From Desulfurococcales archaeon (lineage in GTDB: Archaea > Thermoproteota > Thermoprotei_A > Sulfolobales > Acidilobaceae), in the NCBI GenBank assembly GCA_015521095.1, contig WAOU01000067.1:1-17100 (forward strand): 17,100 bases of DNA. Direction: 5' to 3'. Both the position numbers and the translations under genes were made by a program. Below are positions 7,283 to 13,234 of this stretch, in pieces. The number at the start of each line of letters is the position of its first letter. Position 1 is the stretch's first letter. The notes below the pieces were generated by a model. The model was not told the origin of the DNA and did not search any database. It saw nothing but the letters and a program-made list of their open reading frames with translations.

Positions 7283-7507
7283 ATGAGCATACCTGTAGTA
7301 ATAAGAAAGGCTATAAGGCGTGGAACAAGCCCAGCAGTACAGCCGGCGGCCTTACCTCCGTCCATAGCTGAGGAGCTACTAGAGATGTCGATAGGCAATC
7401 CTATCATTCATAGCTCCTCAACACTACAAAATAATAGGCCGGGGAGAGAGAAGGAGAAAATATACGCTAGATACGGGTACCTACTGTTCCTAGGCCCATT
7501 CAAATAA
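7283..7507 (+). CDS. Small hypothetical protein upstream of the lipoylation genes
   Basis: 74 residues, basic, not recognised. It opens MSIPVVIRKAIRRGTSP, continues through a Pro/Ala-rich stretch (VQPAALPPSIAEELLE) and ends with ARYGYLLFLGPFK. There is no membrane segment or cysteine. Support for expression: GGTGGTGAT six bases before the ATG and a TATA-like box at the right distance. The competing ATG at 7262 stops after seven codons. Codons look like those of neighbouring genes (AGG/AGA, ATA, CTA). It precedes the lipoyl-domain gene by 98 bases containing T-rich tracts, so it may be a separate transcript. Its link to lipoylation is positional only. Confidence 0.55.
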   Translation: MSIPVVIRKAIRRGTSPAVQPAALPPSIAEELLEMSIGNPIIHSSSTLQNNRPGREKEKIYARYGYLLFLGPFK

Positions 7508-7591
7508 ACACCTGAAGGGCCGAGTTTAGGCAACATATCTTTTTAAACTAGAATCGTTCTTTTTCCTGGAATCATTTAATTGTCCGGCCAG

Positions 7592-7605
7592 GTAACTTTC
7601 GTTAC
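7592..7605 (+). repeat. Perfect short hairpin touching the lipoyl-protein start
   Basis: GTAAC-TTTC-GTTAC forms a five-bp stem with a four-base loop and abuts the ATG at 7606. It lies close to the expected transcript start for a promoter at about 7573-7580 (ATTTAATT). CCTGG (7565-7569) and CCAGG (7588-7592) also flank that box symmetrically. A small operator or a chance palindrome are both possible. Confidence 0.35.
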
Positions 7606-7878
7606 ATGGGCGTGAACTATATGAATAGTCATTATGTGGTTAAGATCCCAGAAGAGCTCTGGGGTACTCGAAAAGAGGACGCTGTAGGAATAGTTGTAGA
7701 CGTATATGTTAACACAGGGGACATCGTGAAGGAAGGCGATATCCTAGTAGATATCGAGGTTGAGAAGGCCATTCTATCTATAGAATCTCCTATAACAGGT
7801 ACAGTTATCGAAGTGCACGTGAAGAAAAACGACAAGGTAATCCCTGGATCTAAGCTAGTTACATTGGAGCCAGAGTAA
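7606..7878 (+). CDS. Stand-alone lipoyl-domain (biotinyl/lipoyl attachment) protein
   Basis: 90 residues forming one lipoyl domain and nothing else: [10 protein letters not shown], then [20 protein letters not shown], the attachment hairpin [14 protein letters not shown] with K54 as the expected lipoyl-lysine, then [32 protein letters not shown] fits E2-type lipoyl domains (ETDKA) rather than biotin carriers (EAMKM). The protein is shorter than glycine cleavage H protein (about 125-130 residues) and lacks its motifs. It lacks the subunit-binding and acyltransferase domains of an E2. The start may be the ATG at 7606 or the one at 7621; the latter has a GGCGTGA site five bases upstream. The context, followed at once by lipA and two ligases, makes lipoylation in this operon likely. 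The client enzyme is unknown. Confidence 0.85.
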   Translation: MGVNYMNSHYVVKIPEELWGTRKEDAVGIVVDVYVNTGDIVKEGDILVDIEVEKAILSIESPITGTVIEVHVKKNDKVIPGSKLVTLEPE

Positions 7879-7918
7879 CAGGATACCTAATGCTGGCTGG
7901 TTAGGGGTAGAACAGGGA

Positions 7919-8788
7919 TTGAAGCCAAAGATACGGATAAAGCCCACACCGAATATGGGCATTATAGCAAGCACGCTTAGGAAACACAGACTTCATACTG
8001 TGTGCGAAGAGGCTCTCTGCCCCAATCTCTCCGAGTGCTGGGGAGAGGGACATACAACGTTCATGATCCTAGGAGATATATGTACACGTGGTTGCCGGTT
8101 CTGCTCTGTCAAGAGAGGGAAACCCTCATCACCTGATCCTAGCGAACCATATAGAATAGCATTAGCAGTAAAGGACCTTGGCCTTAGATACGTTGTATTA
8201 ACAAGTGTTACTAGAGACGACCTCCCGGACGGGGGTGCAAGCCACTACGCCAAGACAATCCGTCTAATCAAGAAGCTGTCACCAGGGACAATAGTTGAAA
8301 CCCTCACGCCGGACTTCAATGGAGTAAAGAACCATATCAGGATCGTAATAGATAGTGGGCTAGACGTATTCGCACACAACATAGAGACCGTGGAGCGACT
8401 ATCACCCCTAATACGAGACCCAAGAGCAGGCTACAGGCAGAGCTTAAGCGTATTAAGCTACGCGAAAGAGTTAAATCCATCGATTATAACGAAGTCGAGC
8501 ATCCTGGTAGGGCTTGGAGAAGAAAAAGAAGAGATTATACAAGCACTAAGAGATCTGAGAGAAGCAGGCGTTGATACAGTTGTTATATCACAGTATCTTC
8601 GACCCACGCCTAGACAGGTGCCAGTAAGAAAAATATACACGATGAAAGAATTCAAGGAACTCGAACGAATAGCTTATGAGCTAGGATTCAGCTACGTCCA
8701 CTCGCACCCATTGGCAAGAACTTCGCACAAAGCCTACGAAGCCTACAGGGCAGTCATAGCAAGGAGGAGGCCTAGAGATGGCCCGTGA
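7919..8788 (+). CDS. lipA: Lipoyl synthase (radical SAM)
   Basis: 289 residues, the usual LipA length. It inserts two sulfurs at C6 and C8 of a protein-bound octanoyl chain, using SAM and two 4Fe-4S clusters. The auxiliary-cluster cysteines C29, C34 and C40 ([12 protein letters not shown]) and the radical SAM cysteines C55, C59 and C62 (CTRGCRFC) are complete. The C-terminal Ser ligand is present as S269 in ARTSHKA, where bacterial LipA has [19 protein letters not shown] and the [17 protein letters not shown] and [12 protein letters not shown] stretches are all typical. The start is TTG with GGGG 11 bases upstream. CCTAA (7886-7890) can pair with TTAGG (7901-7905) and would partly mask that site. 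The gene ends inside the first ligase gene, indicating an operon. Confidence 0.95.
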   Translation: MKPKIRIKPTPNMGIIASTLRKHRLHTVCEEALCPNLSECWGEGHTTFMILGDICTRGCRFCSVKRGKPSSPDPSEPYRIALAVKDLGLRYVVLTSVTRDDLPDGGASHYAKTIRLIKKLSPGTIVETLTPDFNGVKNHIRIVIDSGLDVFAHNIETVERLSPLIRDPRAGYRQSLSVLSYAKELNPSIITKSSILVGLGEEKEEIIQALRDLREAGVDTVVISQYLRPTPRQVPVRKIYTMKEFKELERIAYELGFSYVHSHPLARTSHKAYEAYRAVIARRRPRDGP

Positions 8789-9590
8789 ACTTATAGTAAG
8801 AATAGACGGCCCCCTAGACCCATTCTATAACATGGCATTCGATGAAGCAATGCTCTACTACACGATAAAAGAGAACGTAGCCGTCCTCAGGTTCTACATG
8901 TGGAGCCAGAAAACTGTTACTCTCGGCAGAAGACAGCCGTATCTATCCATCCCTCCTTGGAAGGACAGACAGGTGGCTGTAACAAGGCGAATAACGGGTG
9001 GAAGCAGCCTACTACATGTACCTAGAAAAGAATTAACCTACTCAATAACAATCCCCAGTACACACACCTTCTACAAGAAGCATGGTATAGCTTCATCAGC
9101 GCATGAACTTGCGAAGGCAATAGCCCGCGCTCTAACCTGTCTCGGCTTTAACGCTCATGCACCGGGAATAACAAGCAAAAACACTAACAGACCCTATATA
9201 TGTCTTTTAGGAAATGGATCAGCCGACGTCTATGTTGAAGGAAAGAAAATATCTGGAGCCGCACAATACAGGGAAAAACGTGGCCTCCTCCAACACGGTG
9301 TCATTTTACTAGATTATGATTACCGAGAATGGACATCAATATACCAGGCTGGTTCTAAGGACGAAGAAGCTCTAAGGAACAAGATAATAGGACTTACAAG
9401 CCTCGGAGACATAGACTTATCTAATTTAATAGATAGGATCGTAGCCGAGGTATCGAGCCTGCTAGGTCTAGAGGCATCCTACTCGAATAACCTAGTTGAA
9501 CTAGTCCATGCGTCAACTAGGTTATCTGATAATTATAGGGATCCGAGATGGGTTATACAGGGAGAGAAGTTCTGGGCGCTTACAGTATAG
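8778..9590 (+). CDS. Lipoate-protein ligase / octanoyltransferase family protein 1
   Basis: 270 residues of the LplA/LipB/LipM fold. Motifs: [24 protein letters not shown], the substrate-binding [11 protein letters not shown] (70-80, normally RRxSGGGAVxH), [19 protein letters not shown] with catalytic-type Lys K157, and [13 protein letters not shown] (H173). The C-terminal part (about 190-265) is helical and could stand for the accessory lobe of LplA. It could either activate free lipoate or octanoate with ATP, or transfer octanoate; sequence alone does not decide. It overlaps lipA by 11 bases, and its ATG follows AGGAGGAGG by seven bases, a very strong site within lipA. It is the likely first step of cofactor attachment to the lipoyl protein at 7606. 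It ends inside the second ligase frame. Confidence 0.88.
   Translation: MARELIVRIDGPLDPFYNMAFDEAMLYYTIKENVAVLRFYMWSQKTVTLGRRQPYLSIPPWKDRQVAVTRRITGGSSLLHVPRKELTYSITIPSTHTFYKKHGIASSAHELAKAIARALTCLGFNAHAPGITSKNTNRPYICLLGNGSADVYVEGKKISGAAQYREKRGLLQHGVILLDYDYREWTSIYQAGSKDEEALRNKIIGLTSLGDIDLSNLIDRIVAEVSSLLGLEASYSNNLVELVHASTRLSDNYRDPRWVIQGEKFWALTV
9487..9525. repeat. Perfect 13-bp inverted repeat inside ligase gene 1
   Basis: ATAACCTAGTTGA (9487-9499) and TCAACTAGGTTAT (9513-9525) are exact reverse complements separated by 13 bases. The repeat is coding sequence (about residues 237-249 of ligase 1) and ends 22 bases before the ATG at 9548. As RNA it would form a strong hairpin just ahead of the second ligase start. 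Confidence 0.9.
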
Positions 9591-10315
9591 TGTGGGAGCC
9601 TTTGCCCCCGGGCGTGGGCTTAGCACTGGAAGAACTCATATTATATCAGTTGGACGAGTATCTTAGAAGGTTCCTTCTTATATGGAGAAGTACTAGTAGT
9701 ATTGTCATTGGTAGAAGGCTCTCACTTTGCGAGGAAGTAAATTGTAGAAATGCATGTATTCATAGTATTCCCATATGTCGTAGGAAGAGCGGTGGAGGAG
9801 CAGTATACCATGATCCAGGTAATCTCAATATTTCATTACTAGCATATACTGGTCATCGATATCCCGTAGACAAGGTTTATGAGGACGGTCTGGGAATTAT
9901 ACGCAGACTACTCTCGATACTCGGATACGATTCTCATATAGAGAATCAGAATGATATTGTTGTTGGAAAATACAAGGTTTCGGGAAGTAGCGCCCTAATA
10001 CTCAAAGACAGATACTTGTTCCACGCAACATTGCTTATAGAAGCAGATACCTCTCTGCTAGACCAAGTAATTGTACCTAGACTGGACAGAGTTGCCAGGG
10101 GAGAGGTTACACCCGCAAAGTATAATCCCCGGAACTTGTCATCGAACGGTCCAATGATTAGAATCTGGAATGTATTACATGTTTTGGAACAAGAGCTTAT
10201 CAAAGACATGGTTGACCACAAGGAACTGGTTATGACATTGCTTCCCCACGCGTATTCGCGCGCTGTCAACTATTGTATGGATCCATGTAATGGAGCTGGC
10301 AGGGAATCTCGATAA
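9548..10315 (+). CDS. Lipoate-protein ligase family protein 2
   Basis: 255 residues from the ATG, with an LplA-type catalytic domain closer to consensus than its neighbour: CRRKSGGGAVYHDPGNLNISLL (from C77) and NDIVVGKYKVSGSSAL with K143 and H159 (LFHATLL). The N-terminus and C-terminus are short, so there is little room for a separate accessory domain. The start is uncertain: ATG 9548 has GGGATCC nearby and overlaps ligase 1 by 43 bases, whereas GTG 9590 overlaps the ligase 1 stop by one base (TAGTG) and keeps the conserved WEPLPPG start. Four cysteines (C61, C66, C70, C77) crowd the segment before the SGGG motif. Together with ligase 1 it may form a heteromeric ligase, or one may load octanoate and the other lipoate; both are inference. 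Confidence 0.85.
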   Translation: MGYTGREVLGAYSIVWEPLPPGVGLALEELILYQLDEYLRRFLLIWRSTSSIVIGRRLSLCEEVNCRNACIHSIPICRRKSGGGAVYHDPGNLNISLLAYTGHRYPVDKVYEDGLGIIRRLLSILGYDSHIENQNDIVVGKYKVSGSSALILKDRYLFHATLLIEADTSLLDQVIVPRLDRVARGEVTPAKYNPRNLSSNGPMIRIWNVLHVLEQELIKDMVDHKELVMTLLPHAYSRAVNYCMDPCNGAGRESR

Positions 10316-10321
10316 ATGTCT

Positions 10322-10348
10322 AGTTTGAGTAATTGGTCTCTACAAACT
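10322..10348 (+). terminator. Possible hairpin after the lipoylation operon
   Basis: AGTTTG (10322-10327) and CAAACT (10343-10348) form a six-bp stem with a 15-base loop, seven bases after the ligase 2 stop and before the TATA box of the next gene. A weak T-containing tract follows. Archaeal terminators often need only T-runs, so this is tentative. Confidence 0.25.
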
Positions 10349-10363
10349 CTCCTCGTTGATATG

Positions 10364-10374
10364 TTTATTATATG
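10364..10374 (+). promoter_or_regulatory. Putative TATA box of the ATPase subunit I gene
   Basis: TTTATTATATG. A start about 25 bases downstream leaves a leader of roughly 50 bases ending in GGGTGA (10438-10443), six bases before the GTG start at 10450. Confidence 0.4.
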
Positions 10375-10449
10375 GTAGAAATATTGTATTGAGCCCGGGA
10401 GAAGGGAGAAACTACACATACTGCTACTCTGAATAAAGGGTGACGATTA

Positions 10450-12501
10450 GTGCTATTGCCGAGGAGAGTCGAGGAAGTAGTAGTTGCCGTTCCGAGACAC
10501 CTGTATGACAAGACCGTGGCGAAGCTTGCAGAGGTAGGCGTGCTCCACGTAGATACTCCTCCCAGAGTAAAGGGTGGTGAAGTAAACAAGGCCTACCGTA
10601 CCTTATATGTGAAGATCTCGGAGAAAGCCAACAAGTTGGAGAATTATTTCAGGGTTTTGGGCCTAGAGCCTGAGACGATCAGTGGCCTCTCACTAGAGGC
10701 TGGCGGATGGGAAGAGGCATATGAGAAGATCGTAAGTCTCCACTCCGAGCTAGAGGAGGCTTTTGACAGAGGAGTCTCAAGGCTTCAGGAGATAGAGTCT
10801 AAGATCTCCGAGTTGCAGGCGCTTAAGGCTGTGCTGGAACCGATAAGCCATCTCGACGCAGACATTAGGAGTGCAACTCACACGTCATTCATCGGGTATA
10901 CTGTTGGATTCTACAATGAGACAAGTGTTGAAAGTGCATCAGGGTATCTAGGAAAGCTAGCAGAGAAACATGGAGTCATAGTAGCCCTAGAACCTGCCGG
11001 AGACCAAGGCATCCTAATAGCTGTCGCAGGACATCCCAAAAAAGTACGTGTCTTCATGCAACAGATCCGGCAGAGATTTACACCTATAACGATACCAGAG
11101 GATCTTCCGAGCTCTCCAAAACAAGCTTATAGTGAGATAAGTAGGCTCCTAAAGGAGCTCATGGATTCACACGACAAGATAGTTTCAAGGCTAATGGAGA
11201 AGAAAAATGAATTAGTCCAATACTATACGTATGTGTCAGCCCTCCGCTACGTGGCGAAACTCCTCTCCAACACTGTCAATACTAGGACTACAGCGTTCTT
11301 TAGAGGATATGTTGACACTGGAGAACGAAGGAAGCTCGTCAAAGCACTCGATGAGGCGACGAGCGGTGCATATCTCCTAAGTAAAGTGAAGATACATAAG
11401 GCGAAGAAAAAGGTCCCCACAAAAGTGGAGCTTCCCTGGTTCCTAAAACCGTTCCACGAGATAGTGAGAATGTATGGTGAGCCTGAACCTGATGAGATCG
11501 TGCCTACTGTATTCCTAGCAGTTACACTCCCAATAATCTTCGGACTAATGTTCCCAGACGCGGGACACGGACTGCTAGTAATACTGTTCGCTCTTCTCAT
11601 GACAAAGAAAGGAAGTCCCTGGAGATTCATACTTACAACGCTAGGAGCTGTCAGCGTAATAACAGGTATACTCGCAGGAGAGTTCTTCGGCCCAGTAGTC
11701 TCGGCAAAAATCGGACTATACGACTTCTGGCACCATCTAGGCTTCGAGACGCCGCCATTAGCGCAACCAACCTTCGCGGCAGAAGAGAATCTCGGAAATG
11801 AGGTTGCAAAAGAAATCTTCTTCAGGATAGCGAGTATCAGCCTCTGGATAGGCGCCTTCATGCTATCATTCGGCACACTGCTAGGAGTAGTCGATTCATA
11901 CATTAAACGAGACTACGAGGCACTACTAGCATCAAAGCTGCCAGCTTTCATATTCTTCACATCCGTAACCCTACCCTTCCTAGTAGTCCCTGACGCAGCC
12001 GAGGCAGGAGGCATAATCAAAGAAGCAATATTCACGCTAGGATCAGCAGGTGTTCTACAAGCAATAGTATTCTACGGCGCAGTAATAGGCCTAGCATGGA
12101 AAATGCTAGGCGAACCAATTATACTAGCACTCGAAGGAGAGAACCCACTCCACGGACTGGGATCCTCGTTCATGGAGGCATACGAGATGATAGCAATGAT
12201 ACTCGGAAACGTCCCCAGCTTCCTCAGAATTCTAGGACTAGGACTAGCCCACGCAGGCCTAATGCTTGGCTTCACAAAACTCTACCACATACTCGCCGAG
12301 GGAGGCATATTTGGACTAGTCATGGGAATAATAGTATACATTATCGGAAACCTACTCGTCGCCGGCCTAGAGGCGATAATAGCGTTCGCACACAGCCTCA
12401 GGCTTCACTTCTACGAGTGGTTCAGCAAGTTCTATTCTGGAGGGGGAATCTCCTTCGAGCCTCTAACGACTGAAGGAGTAAAATTCATAATAAGAGGCTA
12501 G
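10450..12501 (+). CDS. atpI: A-type (V-type) ATP synthase subunit I
   Basis: 683 residues, the usual length of the archaeal a/I subunit. This subunit joins the peripheral stalks to the rotor ring and provides the ion half-channels. The first about 340 residues are soluble, beginning LLPRRVEEVVVAVPRHLYDK, with long coiled coils rich in Glu, Lys and Leu (about 95-130 and 220-265). The C-terminal half has seven or so membrane segments, starting at VPTVFLAVTLPIIFGLMFPDAGHG. The essential stator arginine is R593 in SFLRILGLGLAHAGL, and a terminal FAHSLRLHFYEWFSKFYSGGG is diagnostic. The start is GTG with GGGTGA six bases upstream. Other ATPase subunits are not in the window, so this subunit is separated from any main cluster unless it lies further away. 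Confidence 0.95.
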   Translation: MLLPRRVEEVVVAVPRHLYDKTVAKLAEVGVLHVDTPPRVKGGEVNKAYRTLYVKISEKANKLENYFRVLGLEPETISGLSLEAGGWEEAYEKIVSLHSELEEAFDRGVSRLQEIESKISELQALKAVLEPISHLDADIRSATHTSFIGYTVGFYNETSVESASGYLGKLAEKHGVIVALEPAGDQGILIAVAGHPKKVRVFMQQIRQRFTPITIPEDLPSSPKQAYSEISRLLKELMDSHDKIVSRLMEKKNELVQYYTYVSALRYVAKLLSNTVNTRTTAFFRGYVDTGERRKLVKALDEATSGAYLLSKVKIHKAKKKVPTKVELPWFLKPFHEIVRMYGEPEPDEIVPTVFLAVTLPIIFGLMFPDAGHGLLVILFALLMTKKGSPWRFILTTLGAVSVITGILAGEFFGPVVSAKIGLYDFWHHLGFETPPLAQPTFAAEENLGNEVAKEIFFRIASISLWIGAFMLSFGTLLGVVDSYIKRDYEALLASKLPAFIFFTSVTLPFLVVPDAAEAGGIIKEAIFTLGSAGVLQAIVFYGAVIGLAWKMLGEPIILALEGENPLHGLGSSFMEAYEMIAMILGNVPSFLRILGLGLAHAGLMLGFTKLYHILAEGGIFGLVMGIIVYIIGNLLVAGLEAIIAFAHSLRLHFYEWFSKFYSGGGISFEPLTTEGVKFIIRG

Positions 12502-12510
12502 CCGTAAACA

Positions 12511-12546
12511 ACTATATCTTTTCCAACCACCTTATATCCTTTTCCT
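12511..12546 (+). terminator. Pyrimidine-rich tract after the ATPase subunit gene
   Basis: Two T-rich runs (ATCTTTTCC and ATCCTTTTCC) follow the stop by 10-45 bases without a stem, matching the T-tract style of archaeal termination. A short oddly patterned stretch with TGATGA and CTGA words follows at 12549-12595. Confidence 0.3.
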
Positions 12547-12631
12547 GGGCGATGAAGACGGCTGGTATTACAGAGATAGACCTGATGACGACTGACACCA
12601 GAACCGAGCCCCTATCCTTCCTAGAATCAAC

Positions 12632-12639
12632 TTTTATAT
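12632..12639 (+). promoter_or_regulatory. Putative TATA box of the padR-type gene
   Basis: TTTTATAT, with a second candidate (CTATATAT, 12654-12661) just downstream. Either would give a leader before the AGGAGG site at 12716-12721. PadR regulators often bind their own promoters, but I see no clear palindromic operator here. Confidence 0.35.
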
Positions 12640-12730
12640 CCAAGAAATTTCAACTATATATTTGATTAGACACAAATTGGAGAATAAGTGGTACAACCGG
12701 GACACAAATAATGCAAGGAGGCTGACAGCT

Positions 12731-13189
12731 ATGAGTCCACAGTCAAGAAACGGAAGCTCTCTGTACCGGGAAAGCCTAAGAAACCTAGTCCTGAGAATAC
12801 TCGCGGAAGGCCCTACTCATGGATACCATATCATGAGGAGGGTAGAAGAGATAACCGATGGAAAATGGAGGCCTGCAGCCGGAACACTATACCCCTTGCT
12901 AGAACAGATGCAAGAGGAAGGCTATATAGAGATCAGGGAAGTTTCCACGGGCCGAGTCAGGGGAGGAAAAAGAATCGTTTATTCCCTGACAGATAAGGGA
13001 TGGAAGAAGCTAGCAGAAATACTATTAGAGAAGAGCGAAGCAAAGATGAAAATGCTATATTATCTCATCGTAGAAGGAGCTGTATTATTGCGTAACAAAG
13101 GATATAGTGAAGAAGCAGAGCAAATATGCAATATCCTTAACACCTCAACTAAACAGTTTATGAAAGAGCTAGAGAAGAATTGTCGATGA
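12731..13189 (+). CDS. PadR family transcriptional regulator
   Basis: 152 residues from the chosen ATG. The winged helix is clear: LRNLVLRILAEGPTHGYHIMRRVEEITDGKW, then RPAAGTLYPLLEQMQEEGYIEIREV and the wing GKRIVYSLTDKGWKKLAEIL. A C-terminal helical region (about residues 95-150) fits the PadR dimerisation part. The frame can be opened back to a TTG at 12662. I prefer ATG 12731 because a perfect AGGAGG stands nine bases before it and the extra 23 residues are not family-like. PadR proteins are repressors that respond to small molecules or stress and often control transporters; the target here is unknown. It lies convergent to the large helicase gene with 45 bases between. Confidence 0.9.
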   Translation: MSPQSRNGSSLYRESLRNLVLRILAEGPTHGYHIMRRVEEITDGKWRPAAGTLYPLLEQMQEEGYIEIREVSTGRVRGGKRIVYSLTDKGWKKLAEILLEKSEAKMKMLYYLIVEGAVLLRNKGYSEEAEQICNILNTSTKQFMKELEKNCR

Positions 13190-13234
13190 CATGGAATATT
13201 CTAATCTGCCTAGGATTGTTTCCTGATAAATCAA

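Noticed and set aside
7606..7878. Biotin carrier protein as an alternative for the lipoyl domain
   Set aside because: The attachment site reads VEKA, not EAMKM, and the neighbours are lipoate genes rather than biotin ligase or carboxylase subunits.
11247..11903. Minus-strand ORF of 218 residues inside ATPase subunit I
   Set aside because: Long antisense frame over a strongly recognised gene, low-complexity Ser/Pro-rich product, no ribosome site: a codon-bias shadow.
12096..12473. Plus-strand +1 frame ORF of 125 residues in the 3' end of ATPase subunit I
   Set aside because: The product is Arg/Thr/Pro-rich with no family features and arises from the A/C-ending codons of the real frame.
12549..12595. 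Possible C/D box sRNA (GCGATGA, CTGATGA, CTGA words)
   Set aside because: The guide lengths are wrong: 26 bases from the C-like box to CTGA, and three bases between TGATGA and the last CTGA. D' and C' also overlap.
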